Shown in pieces: positions 1 through 11,436 of a stretch of DNA of 64,000 nt (position 1 is its first letter; each line of letters starts with the position of its first letter). Position numbers and translations under genes: made by a program. Origin of the DNA: Cordylochernes scorpioides (lineage: Eukaryota > Arthropoda > Arachnida > Pseudoscorpiones > Chernetidae); assembly GCA_030710605.1 (NCBI GenBank), contig CP092870.1, positions 56,505,532 through 56,569,531 of the forward strand, read 5' to 3'. The notes under the pieces are model-generated. The model made no database searches. It saw only the letters and a list, made by a program, of their open reading frames with translations, and was not told the origin of the DNA.

Positions 1-108
1 ATGGGCGAAGCCATATCATCATTTTTAGTAATCAGGAACAAAATTATAACAGGAAAACATCAGTCGAGCAGAAGACACACGAAGCCAGGTCATATCTCTA
101 TATAAAAT
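1..108 (+). mobile_element. Helitron fragment (relative of the 43.2-44.0 kb element)
   Basis: This edge sequence matches, in reverse complement, the interior of the element around 43,390-43,500, including the shared 'cgagcagaagacac' and 'gaagccag' blocks. It has no coding content and is cut by the window edge. Confidence 0.45.
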
Positions 109-130
109 ATTGCTTCTCAGCCTTTTGGCT
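109..130 (+). other. U2 snRNA 5'-end-like fragment
   Basis: The 22 bases closely resemble the 5' terminus of spliceosomal U2 snRNA (block CTTCTC[A/G]GCCTTTTGGCT), then diverge at once. It is too short to be a U2 gene and lies at the junction between a Helitron fragment and the BEL element. It could be a template-switch remnant or chance; the match was judged from memory of the family. Confidence 0.3.
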
Positions 131-169
131 TTCGAGGTTAAACAGAGAGATCAGAGAAACGCACTGGCG

Positions 170-1112
170 CGTCGACATTTTCTAAAAACAGTCCAACATT
201 CTGTTTCTGGAAGATATGTTGTTTCCCTCCCGTGGACTAGGAGAAAGCTAAAATCGCGGACAACAGGGAGAGATTAGAACAGACGACCAAAAAATTGATC
301 TCTTTGAATCTTTATGAGGACTATGATGATAATTTCCGAGGCTGGTTGGCTGATGGGATAATTGAGAAAGTCCCAGCTGAACAAAACGACGCTGAGGCCT
401 TCTACCTGCCTCATCGTCCAGTGGTGAAACTCTCCAGTGGGACTACGCCTATAAGGCCTGTTTTTGATGCTTCTAGCAAGGTCTATAGATCCTCATCTTT
501 AAATGACTGTCTTGTAAAAGGACCCAACCTCATAGAGATGATTTCCAACCTTATGCTAAGGTTTAGAAAAGGCAAGTTTAAGTGTCGTGGCAGACATTAA
601 AAAAGCGATTCTGAAGATTGAGGTGAATGAAAGGGACAGATATTACCTGCATTTTCTGTGGTATTCCAAAAATGGAGAAAAGACAGAAGTATTCAGACAT
701 AGACGTTCCGTGTTAACTGCAGTCCTTTTATTTTGGGGGCAGTAATCGAATACCACCTATCTAATGTTCGACCTGAACATGTTAACTCAGAGGTTGCAGA
801 AATCCTTTTATGTGAACAATTTAGTCACAGGCGTGAGCTCTTTTGAAGAGTTACAAGAACTTATATTGACCGCAACGTCCATCATGAAAAATGCTCGGTT
901 GGAGCTAAGCCGTTGGGAGCATAGCCTGGACGTGTCCTCCTATACTTGCCCCTTTGAAAAAGCAGAGATGTCTAAAGTGCTTGATATATGTTGGTATAAA
1001 AGAGAAGATTGTTTGTCATGTGAAATCCCTGTAACCATACCCCCCAAGATAACCAAAATGTCCTGCTTAGCTCAAATCTATGATCCTATTGGATTTCTGA
1101 GCCCAATACTAA
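170..1112 (+). pseudogene. BEL/Pao retrotransposon pol, reverse transcriptase part (broken)
   Basis: Reading frames at 295-600 and 764-1112 carry BEL/Pao reverse transcriptase blocks: a W-L-x-D-G-I-I-E start region, Y-L-P-H-R-P-V, I-R-P-V-F-D-A-S, S-L-N-D-C-L-x-K-G-P-N, a degenerate F-Y-V-N-N where the family has F-Y-V-D-N/D, and D-P-I-G-F-L-S-P. Frameshifts lie before 295 and between 600 and 764, and a catalytic aspartate appears to be Asn, so it cannot be active. Remains of the preceding domain (R-Y-V-V-S-L-P-W) are readable from about 170. The frame is cut at 1112 by the Helitron array and resumes at 17,489. No 5' LTR is visible in the window. Confidence 0.85.
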
Positions 1113-1802
1113 TCTATATCTATATATATAAAATTGAATGTCTGTCTGTGTGTACTCTATAGATTCAAAAACCATACATCCAATCGCCGTGAAATTCTGG
1201 GATATTATTAGGTATATCCCCGGGAAGGTTTTTGAAAAATAATTTCTTGAATTTCTTGAATATCCTTAGAGTTATTTGCAGATTTGTAGATTTAACTCGC
1301 AAGCAGCGTCACCATTGCGACGATGATAACAAGTTTTTTTATCTATAAGTTTTATTATCACTAAGTTTATTATCTTAAAGATTATTTATAAAAAGTAAGA
1401 TTATCTCAGGATGACACGGCAATTTATTTGAGACAAGAATAATGATACAATTCCAAGGCGAAGATACTATACCTTTAACTTCCAATTACCGAGGGAACCA
1501 ATTATTATTGATTTTATTCAACTTATCGAGTATTTTTCAAGGGACCGGGAAAAATGTTCACTAGATAAAACGATGATTTTGTAATGTAGAAAATTAGGAA
1601 AGGCAAAATTCATGATGACACGGCACACAGGGACCGGGAAAAAATGTTCACTTTATCGAGAGATTCAAATTTACGAGTTTCAAATTATCAAAATATATCT
1701 ATTATTTTTTTTATAAGTTTATAGAGAATTGTTTTAACAAATGTTCGTTAGACAAGCCTTTACTCGGGTAAAACCCCGGGCGAAGCCGGGTACATCCGCT
1801 AG
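1113..1802 (+). mobile_element. Non-autonomous Helitron copy 1 of a tandem array
   Basis: It begins TCTATATC with a TA-rich run, then a TCTG microsatellite, and ends in a hairpin (CCCGGGCGAAGCCGGG) followed about 9 bases later by CTAG. These are Helitron termini. It is inserted between A and T in the BEL coding sequence, with no target duplication. No coding capacity. Confidence 0.75.
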
Positions 1803-2715
1803 TCTATCTATCTATATATATAAAATTGAATGTCTGTCTGTCTGTCTGTCTGTGTATGTGTGTCTCCTCTATGGATTCAAAAACCATACATCCAATCGCC
1901 GTGAAAATTTGGGATATTATTAGGTGTATCCCCGGAAAGGTTTACGAAAAATAATTTCTTGAATATCTTGAATATCCTTAGAGTTATTTGCAGATTTGTA
2001 TATTTAACTCGCAAGCAGCGCCGCCATTGAGACGGAGATAGGCTTAGTTTGCTGCTTCTGATGACCTTGGGTCATCGTGTGAGTCACAGCATGATGCTAC
2101 AAAAACACTCTCTCTGGGGATTTTACAGCGTCGACAACCTGTAAGATTGCCTCTCTCATATATTATACTTTAAACATCTGCTTAATTAAAGCATTTTTCA
2201 TTTGAAAGAGACTGCTCTCTTAACCCCCTTTAGACAACATTAAATGATATCCCGTGTCGATGATTTTGTAATGTATAGAATTAGGAAAGACAAAATTCAC
2301 GATGACACGGCTCACAGGGAACGGTGAAAAATGTTCACTTTATCGAGGAAATACAAAATTCGGGATGACACGGCACACAGGGACCGGGAAAAAATGATCA
2401 CTTTATCGAGAGATTCACGACCATGATTTTATTCAACTTATCGAGTATTTATCAAAGGACCGGGAAAATATGTTCACTAGATAAAACGATGATTTTGTAA
2501 TGTAGAAAATTATGAAAGACAAAATTCAGGATGACACGGCACACAGGGACCGGGAAAAAATGTTCACTTTATCGAGAGATTCACATTTACGAGTTTCAAA
2601 TTATCAAAATATATCTCTTTTTTTTATAAGTTTATAGAGAATTGTTTTAACAAATGTTCGTTAGACAAACCTTTACTCGGGTAAAACCTCGGGCGAAGCC
2701 GGGTACGTCCGTTAG
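1803..2715 (+). mobile_element. Non-autonomous Helitron copy 2
   Basis: The 5' TC follows directly on the CTAG of copy 1. The 3' end is TTAG, a one-base variant. It differs from its neighbours by a private interior at about 2035-2240, beginning after the shared 'gacggagataggctta'. Confidence 0.7.
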
Positions 2716-3398
2716 TATATATATAAAAGTGAATGTCTGTCTGTGTGTACTCTATAGATTCAAAAACCATACATCCAATCGCCGTGAAAATTCGGGATAT
2801 TATTAGGTATATCCCCGGGAAGGTTTATGAAAAATAATTTCTTGAATTTCTTGAATATCCTTAGAGTTATTTGCAGATTTGTAGATTTAACTCGCAAGCA
2901 GCGTCACCATTGCGACGATGATAACAAGTTTTTTTATCTATAAGTTTTATTATCACTAAGTTTATTATCTTAAAGATTATTTATAAAAAGTAAGATTATC
3001 TCAGGATGACACGGCAATTTATTTGAGACAAGAATAATGATACAATTCCAAGGCGAAGATACTATACCTTTAACTTCCAATTACCGAGGGAACCAATTAT
3101 TATTGATTTTATTCAACTTATCAAGTATTTTTCAAGGGACCGGGAAAAATGTTCACTAGATAAAACGATGATTTTGTAATGTAGAAAATTAGGAAAGGCA
3201 AAATTCATGATGACACGGCACACAGGGACCGGGAAAAAATGTTCACTTTATCGAGAGATTCAAATTTACGAGTTTCAAATTATCAAAATATATCTATTAT
3301 TTTTTTTATAAGTTTAAAGAGAATTGTTTTAACAAATGTTCGTTAGACAAGCCTTTACTCGGGTAAAAACCCCGGGCGAAGCCGGGTACATCCGCTAG
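2716..3398 (+). mobile_element. Non-autonomous Helitron copy 3
   Basis: Nearly identical in layout to copy 1: TA run, TCTG stretch, conserved body, GAA-loop hairpin and CTAG. Its first bases are TATATA rather than TC, so the 5' terminus is imperfect. Confidence 0.7.
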
Positions 3399-3708
3399 TC
3401 TATATATATATAAAAGTGAATGTCTGTCTGTGTGTACTCTATAGATTCAAAAACCATACATCCAATCGCCGTGAAAATTCGGGATATTATTAGGTATATC
3501 CCCGGGAAGGATTATGAAAATTAATTTTTCGAATATTCTTAGAGTTATTTGCAGATTTGTAGATTTAACTCGCAAGCAGCGCCACCATTGCGACGATGAT
3601 AACAAGTTTTTTTTTATTTATAAGTTTTATTATCACTAAGTTTATTATCTTAAAGATTATTTATCAAAAGTAAGATTATCTCAGGATGACACGGCAATTT
3701 ATTTGAGA

Positions 3709-4464
3709 CTAGCGGATGTGCCCGGCTTCGCCCGGGTTTTACCCGAGTGAATGTTTGTCTAACGAACATTTGTTAAAACAATTCTCTTTAAACTTATAAA
3801 ACGTACTCGGCTTCGCCCGGGGTTTTACCCAAGTAAAGGTTTGTCTAGCGAACATTTGTTAAAACAATTCTCTAAAAACTTATTAAAAATAAAAAAGATA
3901 TATTTTGATAATTTGAAACTCGTAAATTTGAATCTCTCGATAAAGTGAACATTTTTTCCCGGTCCCTGTGTGCCTTGTCATCCTGAATTTTGTCTTTCCT
4001 AATTTTCTACATTAGAAAATCATAGTTTTATCTAGTGAACATTTTTTCCCGGTCCCTTGAGAAATACTCGATAAGTTGAATAAAATCAATATTAATTGGT
4101 TCCCTCGGTAATTGGAAGTTAAAGGAATAGTATCTTGCCTTTGAATTGTATCATTATTCTTGTCTCAAATAAATTGCCGTGTCATCCTGAATTTTGTCTT
4201 TCCTAATTTTCTACATTACAAAATCATCGTATCATCATGATAATATTTAGAGCAGATTGTTGAATTATAACAGATAAATTAGAATATATATCTTGATTAT
4301 TTCTAGGCGAAAAGTTATTTCAAAAATTTTATTTGCTAGAAACCTTCCCAGTACTATACTAAATAACTTCCCAAAGTTTCATGGCGATCCAATGAGTGGT
4401 TTGGTCAGGCATAAAGGACAAACAAAAAAACAGACACACATACATTCATTTTTATATATATAGA
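3709..4464 (-). mobile_element. Minus-strand Helitron nested in copy 4
   Basis: It starts CTAG plus the hairpin complement and ends GA (the complement of a 5' TC). The host word 'gagacaagaataat' is restored across it. It carries two 3'-type hairpins in series (about 3722-3738 and 3808-3824), so its end is partly duplicated. Confidence 0.7.
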
Positions 4465-4726
4465 CAAGAATAATTATACAATTCAAGGCGAAGATACTAT
4501 TCTTTTAACTTCCAATTACCGAGGGAACCAATTAATATTGATTTTATTCAACTTATCGAGTATTTTTCAAGGGACCGGGAAAAAATGTTCACTAGATAAA
4601 ACGATGATTTTGTAACGTAGAAAATTAGGAAAGACAAAATTCAGGATGACACGGGACACAGGGACCGGGAAAAAATGTTCACTTTATCGAGAGATTCGAA
4701 TTTACGAGTTTCAAATTATCAATATA

Positions 4727-4973
4727 TGTTGTGGGTCGGTGATGCAAAAAGAACAGTCAAAAGAAATGATTTATGAATATAGGATTATTATTTAATATAA
4801 GGATATATGAGGATATATATGATGACACAGCAGTAAAAACAAAGGCAGGCTTAAGACTATATACAAGATGACGCACGGCAGAAGGGGAGGGGCGTTCCCA
4901 TTGGTTAGTCATTTCCATGCAGCGCCGCCAAGAGGTGCCCGTGTCCACGCCTGTGTCCACGCTTCTCTCATCA
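4727..4973 (-). repeat. Copia 3' LTR
   Basis: 247 bp, TGATGAGAG...CACAACA on the minus strand. It differs from the 5' LTR at two sites seen by eye. It lies directly after the polypurine tract. Confidence 0.85.
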
Positions 4974-5110
4974 TTCCCCCACTGAAGCGCTGGACAGGAG
5001 AACAGTTCATGAAGTCACAGGCGTTCTTGTGAGCCACTTTGCTCAGGGTCTTAGTGAAGACGTCGGCCAGGTTCTCCTTTGTAGAGATGTAGACAATCTT
5101 GATCTCTCCG

Positions 5111-7330
5111 CTAATTATTCTTTTCTCTGACGTGATGGTATCTTATGTCAATGTGTTTGGATCTGTTGTTCTCCACATTATTTTTGGAAAAGTCTATAGC
5201 GGATCTATTATCGCAATGAATTATCAAGGGAAAGGCAAAATTCGATAAGAACTTTAATTCTTTCAAGATGGTAGCGATCCAAACTGCTTCCTTAGTAGTC
5301 TGGGATAGCGCTAAATATTCTGCCTCCATTGTGGAAAGTGAGACACACTTCTGTTTGCAAGTCTTCCATATGACTAAGGAATGTCCTATAGTGATAGCGA
5401 TCCCACTATTGGACCGTCTGTCATCGATGTCGCTAGCCCAATCTGCATCACTGTATGCACAAACATCATTGGAATCAGTCCGGCGATAAACGAGAGATAG
5501 ATTTATGCTCCCGTGTAAATATCTTAAGACGTGTTTGGCAGCTTGCCAATGTCGACGTCCAGGGTTGCTAGAGAATTGAGCTAATCTCGTAACGGAAAAC
5601 ATTAAGTCTGGCCTAGTACAATTCGCAAGATAAAGTCGCCATTCTAAGTCGCCATATAGATAAGCGTTATCTATGTCGAGATGTCTATTCTACCATTTCA
5701 TGTTCAAACTTAACGTTATCAAAACTCTGATTACAGCTAAGTTAATAACAGGTGCATAAGTTTCCTGAAAATCGATTCCTTGTTTCTGTGAGAAACCTCT
5801 AGCTACTAAACGTGCTTTGAAACGCTCTACATTTCCGCTCTCATTTGTCTTCACCTTATTTACCCATCTGCTGCTAATCGGTTTCTTCCCCAGCGGTAAT
5901 GTTGATAACTCCCAAGTGCCTCGTTCCTGAAGCACTCTAAGCTCATCGTCCATTGCTTTTCTCCAATACACGGCTTCGGGGGATTGGACTGCCTCTTCAA
6001 AACTTTGCGGCTCGGTAACATCTAAAAAATTTAACTCTACTCTTGGTTTACCTTTTCTCCCATATGGATTTCGAACAATGTTTTTGGAGGTGGAGGGTTG
6101 TGGTAGAGTGTCCTCTACCCCCACTGAATCCAAATTACTTGGTAATTCATTCTCTAGGTCGTTATCATGATTAGTCTCAGGTTCTAGCCAAACGTGGTTG
6201 TACCTTTCCGGTTCTGTCTCTTCGACTATTTTGGTCCACTCAAGTCCAATTTTAGACTCATCGAATCTAACATGTTTTGTTTCAATCACCTTTTGTAATT
6301 CTGGGCACCAGAGACGGTATCCACGTGTTTGAGTAGAGTATCCTACCAGAATACATCTACATGCCCGATGGTCTAATTTTCGCCTTCTTTCTCTTGGTAT
6401 ATGGCTATATGCCAAACATCCAAATGCTTTTAGGTGTCTTACACTAGGATTTCTTTCTAACCAAAGTCCATCAGGTACTTTGTCTTTTAGAGCACTATTA
6501 TAACATTTGTTCTTAATGTAAGCAGCTGTGTTTACCGCCTCTGCCCAAAATCTTTGGGGGAGATTAGCGCTATGTAAACAAGCGCGGGCCATATATAAAA
6601 GTGTTCGATTTACACGTTCTGCCACACCGTTCATTTGCGGAGAATACACGTTTGTGCGTTCATGCTTTATCCCTAGTTTTTGTAATTTGTCTTGAAAATC
6701 TCTATTGCAAAACTCAAGTCCATTATCCGATCGTAACACTTTAATTTTATTACCAGTTTGTCTCTCTACAGTGGCTCTATAGATATCGAAATGTTTTAAT
6801 ACCTCATCTTTGTTTTTCAGAAGATACACAGTAATCCTTCTTGAGAAATCATCAACAAAAGATAGAAAGTATCTATTGCCTCCGGTTGATTTTACCGGCA
6901 TTGAACCGCAAATATCTGTGTGGATAAGCTCCAAGGTCTGTTTAGATCTAATATTGCCTAGGTTTTTATGTGACGCTTTAGTGGATTTGGCGATACAACA
7001 ATCGTCGCATAGGCCTTTGTCTCTAGAGGAAATTTTTAAGCCTATTACGAGCTCTTCCCGCGCCATCTTTTCAATGGCGTTACTGTCAATATGGCATAAC
7101 CTTTGATGCCACGTTCTTAAGGAATTGTTCTGAAAATGGTCCCTTTCACTATTAAAAGCTGTTTTACTGGAGTTTAAGGTCTTACCTTTCACAATGTAGA
7201 GGCCATTTACATTTGTCGCTTTCGCTATAATCCTGTTTTCTGGGTTGAAAACGCGAGCTACCATATTACGGAAGGTCACACGGTTGCCGTTTTCTTCTAT
7301 CTTGGAGACTGACAGCAGATTCCTTCGCAC
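5111..7330 (-). pseudogene. Copia pol: integrase, reverse transcriptase remnant, RNase H
   Basis: From high to low coordinates: an integrase zinc region (His-His-Cys-Cys, W-H-Q-R-L to C-D-D-C-C), a catalytic core with D (H-T-D-I), D (S-D-N-G) and E (N-G-V-A-E-R), then the Copia RT entry (E-R-F-K-A-R-L-V-A-R-G). A TAG at about 5687 ends the frame. Past it, the same frame continues and jumps near 5640 from the first RT helices to the C-R-P-D-type segment, so the RT palm with the Y-V-D-D box is deleted. RNase H follows (D-A-D-W, M-E-A-E-Y, C-D-N-R-S). The extreme C terminus (about 5110-4975) is in another frame. Integrase looks intact; RT is dead. Confidence 0.85.
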
Positions 7331-8349
7331 ATTTGGGGGACGTACAGCACATTGTTTAGCTTGATTCCGATGCTTTCATTATGGATAGACGTCTGGAGAA
7401 ATATGTGTCCATATCCTTTGGCCTCAGTTGTCCCACTCGCAGTCATAATAGGATCAGAAGACACCTCCCGAAGGTCAACGAACCAGTCCTTGTTTCTGCA
7501 TACATGGTTGGATGCTCCGCTATCCAGCAGCCACGAATCCTCGTCGCTCGTTAGGTTAAGTGCAGCCAGGAAGTTATCTGATTTGTTTACCTTCCTCTGA
7601 TAATGCTGATTATCGCGGTTTCTAGTTGTTTGCTTCATTCCTCGGCAGTTGGTGGCGATGTGACCGATCTTCCCGCATCGGTAGCATTTTCTTCGACTGT
7701 CGGTGCTGTTGTTATTTTGAAGCTTGTTCACCTGTAGCACCTCCTTGGATGAATCCTCCTTTCTGGTTGTTCTCCTCTCGTGTTCCGTTAGCAGGACCTG
7801 CCTCACCTTGGATGACGTGAACTCATCATCCGTCATGTTGCTAAAGTTCATTATAATCCCATCATAGGAGTCTGGTAGTCCAGCTAGCATAGAGTATGCC
7901 AGATCTTCATCCTTTACTTCACATCCCGCTTCTCTGAGATGATCACTGCAGGTCTTGAATCTTGATAGGTAATTTATCATATTTTCTTCTTCGATGAACT
8001 TGATGTTCACGAATTGTTTCTTGAGTTGAAGAATTCGCGCCCTTGATTTCGGTTCAAATATTTGTTCCAGGGTCGTCCAGGCTTCACTTGCAGTCTTACA
8101 GTCGATAACGTGTATTTGTTGCTCTGTAGAAATCGATAGAGCAATCGTTGCCAGTGCCTTTTCTTGTTTAATTTTTGTCTTTTCATATTTTCTTTGATCC
8201 TCATCAGCGTCGATCGCTTCTTCGTTAATTACACATTCCCATAATCCTCTTTCGATCAGGAGCATCTTCATGTTAAATTTCCATGATTGATAATTGCTGC
8301 CGGTGAGCTTCTCGACGTTCAGGGCAAGCGCTTGGGAAGACGACGCCAT
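7297..8349 (-). pseudogene. Copia gag-protease
   Basis: A 350-codon frame with a Copia gag head (L-x-G-S-N-Y-x-x-W-K), a CCHC zinc knuckle (C-Y-R-C-G-K-I-G-H-I-A-T-N-C) and an aspartic protease site (L-L-D-S-G-A-S). It starts at an ATG 57 bases inside the 5' LTR boundary. At about 7330 the frame shifts by one base into pol at a run of five G (plus strand). Copia elements normally keep gag and pol in one frame, so this is a lesion or a sequencing error in the homopolymer. Confidence 0.85.
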
Positions 8350-8405
8350 CTTGGTTTCACTTACTTTTCGTTCTTTTTAATGCAGCTAACCACGCTCTGC
8401 TACCA

Positions 8406-8652
8406 TGTTGTGGGTCGGTGATGCAAAAAGAACAGTCAAAAGAAATGATTTATGAATATAGGATTATTATTTAATATAAGGATATATGAGGATATATATG
8501 ATGACACAGCAGTAAAAACAAAGGCAGGCTTAAGACTATATACAAGATGACGCACGGCAGAAGGGGAGGAGCGTTCCCATTGGTTAGTCATTTCCATGCA
8601 GCGCCGCCAAGCGGTGCCCGTGTCCACGCCTGTGTCCACGCTTCTCTCATCA
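8406..8652 (-). repeat. Copia 5' LTR
   Basis: 247 bp, TG...CA, followed on the minus strand by the initiator-Met-type primer-binding site. Confidence 0.85.
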
Positions 8653-8754
8653 ATATATATATTTATAAGTTTATAGAGAATTGTTTTAACAAATGTTCGT
8701 TAGACAAACCTTTACTCGGGTAAAACCTCGGGCGAAGCCGGCTACATCCACTAG

Positions 8755-9478
8755 TATATATATAAAAATGAATGTCTGTCTGTGTGTACTCTATAGATTC
8801 AAAAACCATACATCCAATCGCCGTGAAATTTTGGGATATAACTAGGTATATCCCCGGAAAGGTTTTCGAAAAATAATTTCTTGAATATCTTGAATATCCT
8901 TAGAGTTATTTGCAGATTTGTAGCTTTAACTCGCAAGCAGCGCCACCTTGCAACGGAGATAGGCTTAGGTCTGCCTCACCCCCTGTCGAGAGAATGTAAT
9001 CGTCCGGCCGCCGGCCGGATGGACAGTCCAAGTACCCACCGACCAATCAGAGGGGTCAAGAGGTCCTAGCGCGCGGGGGCAGAGTTGGTGACACAGCTGT
9101 GCCAAGTAGACAAGAAAAAAAGCCTCGCGGGGCTTGCCCAAGATGACCTCCGGGAACTTCGTCCATCTTCCATAAACAACCATGATTTTATTAAACTTAT
9201 CGAGTATTTTTCAAGGGACCGGGAAAAAATGTTCACTAGATAAAACGATGATTTTGTAATGTAGAAAATTAGGAAAGACAAAATTCAGGATGACACGGCA
9301 CACAGGGACCGGGAAAAAATGTTTACTTTATCGAGAGATTCAAATTTACGAGTTTCAAATTATCAAAATATATCTATTATTTTTTTTTATAAGTTTATAG
9401 AGAATTGTTTTAACAAATGTTCGTTAGACAAACCTTTACTCGGGTAAAACCCCGGGCGAAGCCGGGTACATCCGCTAG
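8755..9478 (+). mobile_element. Non-autonomous Helitron copy 5 with GC-rich cargo
   Basis: TA/TCTG 5' end and hairpin plus CTAG 3' end. The interior at about 8965-9180 is unlike the sister copies: GC-rich, with 'cggccgccggccgg' and a CCAAT-like 'accaatcag'. This looks like captured host sequence. No long reading frame is convincing there. Confidence 0.65.
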
Positions 9479-9726
9479 TCTATATATATAAAATTGAATG
9501 TCTGTTTGTTTGTTTGTTTGTATTCTATAGATTCAAAAACCATACATCCAATCGCCGTGAAATTTTGGGATATTATTAGGTATTTCACCGGAAAGGTTTT
9601 TGAAAAATAATTTCATGAATATCTTGAATATCCTTAGAGTTATTTGCAGATTTGTAGATTTAACTCGCAACCAGCGCCCCCATTGTGACGATGATAACAA
9701 GTTTTCTTATCACTAAGAACTAAGAA
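9479..9726 (+). mobile_element. Helitron copy 6, 5' part only
   Basis: It starts TCTATATATATAAAATTG directly after the CTAG of copy 5 and keeps about 250 bp of the body, then runs into a 32-bp minisatellite. No 3' hairpin belonging to it is seen. Confidence 0.6.
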
Positions 9727-10811
9727 GATTTTCTATATGATATAAAAAGCCAACAATGAAGAGTGAATGTAAGATAAAAAGCCAACAATGAAGAATGAAT
9801 GTAAGATAAAAAGCCAACAATGAAGAGTGAATGTAAGATAAAAAGCCAACAATGAATAGTAAATGTAATATAAAAAGCCAACAATGAAGAATGAATGTAA
9901 GATAAAAAGCCAACAATGAAGAGTAAATATAATATAAAAAGCCAACAATGAAGAATGAATGTAAGATAAAAAGCCAACAATGAAGAGTAAATATAATATA
10001 AAAGCCAAAAATGAAGAGTGAATGTAAGATAAAAAGCCAACAATGAAGAGTAAATGTAATATAAAAAGCCAACAATGAAGAATGAATGTAAGATAAAAAG
10101 CCAACAATGAAGAGTGAATGTAATATAAAAAGCCAACAATGAAGAATGAATGTAAGATAAAAAGCCAACAATTAAGAGTGAATGTATGATAAAAAGCCAA
10201 CAATGAAGAGTAAATGTAATATAAAAAGCCAACAATGAAGAATGAATGTAAGATAAAAAGCCAACAAAGAAGAGAAAATATAATATAAAAAGCCAACAAT
10301 GAAGAGTGAATGTAAGATAAAAATCCAACAATGAAGAGTAAATGTAATATAAAAAGCCAACAGAGTGAATGTAAGATAAAACGCCAACAATGAAGAGTGA
10401 ATGTAATATAAAAAGCCAACAATGAAGAATGAATGTAAAATAAAAAGCCAACAATGAAGAGTGAATGTAATATAAAAAGCCAACAATGAAGAATGAATGT
10501 AAGATAAAAAGCCAACAATGAAGAGTGAATGTAAGATAAAAAGCCAACAATGAAGAGTAAATGTAATATAAAAAGCCAACAATGAAGAATGAATGTAAGA
10601 TAAAAAGCCAACAATGAAGAGTAAATATAATATAAAAAGCCAACATTGAAGAGTGAATGTAAGATAAAAAGCCAACAATGAAGAGTAAATGTAATATAAA
10701 AAGCCAACAGAGTGAATGTAAGATAAAAAGCCAACAATGAAGAGTGAATGTAATATAAAAAGCCAACAATGAAGAATTAATGTAAGTTAAAAAGCCAACA
10801 ATGAAGAGTAA
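9727..10811. repeat. 32-bp minisatellite (about 34 units)
   Basis: The unit is about 32 bp around 'aaaaagccaacaatgaagag', alternating between 'gataaaaag' and 'tataaaaag' starts, so a 64-bp higher-order dimer is visible. Because 32 is not a multiple of 3 and the unit has no stop in any minus frame, three long overlapping minus-strand open frames arise. They are artefacts of the repeat, not genes. The array abuts Helitron ends on both sides. Confidence 0.9.
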
Positions 10812-10848
10812 ATCTCTATATCTCTATCTCTATATCTCTATATATATA

Positions 10849-11436
10849 TGTAGTAATCCCGAAGTGGAATGTGCTGGGCAGTCGTGGGTGCGTGATGGGA
10901 TTCCCGCACTGGGACAGCAAGAGACAGAGGCAGGTCTAGATGGTAACTCCAAGAAGGTAGAGGTAGACCACGGACGAAGGCAAGTCGGACCACGGGCGCC
11001 GCGGATGCCTACATCGCGGATAGAAGGGGGGTGAGAGCTCCCACCGACCTTATAACGGCGTCGCTCTGAAAACCAACTACAACTGCTTTGTCCCAATCTT
11101 GGAGGGCTTTTATATGAGACGCTCGCAGATGGCGGCGAGTTCTGATTGGCTCCCGTAATCACGCCACCTGTCAAGCGCTGGGTTATTTATCACGTCTGGC
11201 CACCTGTTGACGGGGTAATTGAACTCATTAACATAAACACCTGTTCGCCTGGGTTGTTTATCACGTCTGGCCTTTGTCGTCTGGTCCATGGTGTCGTCTG
11301 GACTACCTCTACTCCTTTTGTTTTATTTGTCACTTCTATTGTTACAAGTTTGATACATGTTTTTATATACAGATATGGGGTTATATAATAATTATTAGAA
11401 GAAGATTGTGATTTATCTATGTCAAAATATACTACA
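10849..11436 (-). repeat. LARD 3' LTR
   Basis: Near-identical to 15,109-15,693 and homologous to the solo LTR at 36,991-37,567. Confidence 0.8.

Larger units (their letters stand above)
4727..8652 (-). mobile_element. Ty1/Copia LTR retrotransposon, defective
   Basis: Two 247-bp direct repeats (4727-4973 and 8406-8652), each TG...CA, flank coding sequence read on the minus strand. The flanks carry a 5-bp target duplication, ATATA. The primer-binding site (minus strand, just below 8406) reads TGGTAGCAGAG, complementary to the 3' end of initiator tRNA-Met. A purine tract (GTGGGGGAA) precedes the 3' LTR. The LTRs differ at two positions by eye, so insertion was fairly recent, yet the coding part has an internal deletion and shifts. 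Confidence 0.9.
3399..8754 (+). mobile_element. Non-autonomous Helitron copy 4, split by two later insertions
   Basis: The Helitron body occupies 3399-3708, 4465-4726 and 8653-8754, about 675 bp in total, like copies 1 and 3. It is interrupted by a minus-strand Helitron and a Copia element. The 3' hairpin and CTAG are at 8751-8754. Confidence 0.7.

Noticed and set aside
8881-9281. Frames in the GC-rich cargo of Helitron copy 5
   Set aside because: Both strands open for short stretches because of base composition; no recognisable product.
9713-10769. Long minus-strand open frames rich in Leu, Phe, Ile, Tyr that look like membrane proteins
   Set aside because: They are translations of the 32-bp minisatellite in three frames at once. 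No unique start, no non-repeat sequence.
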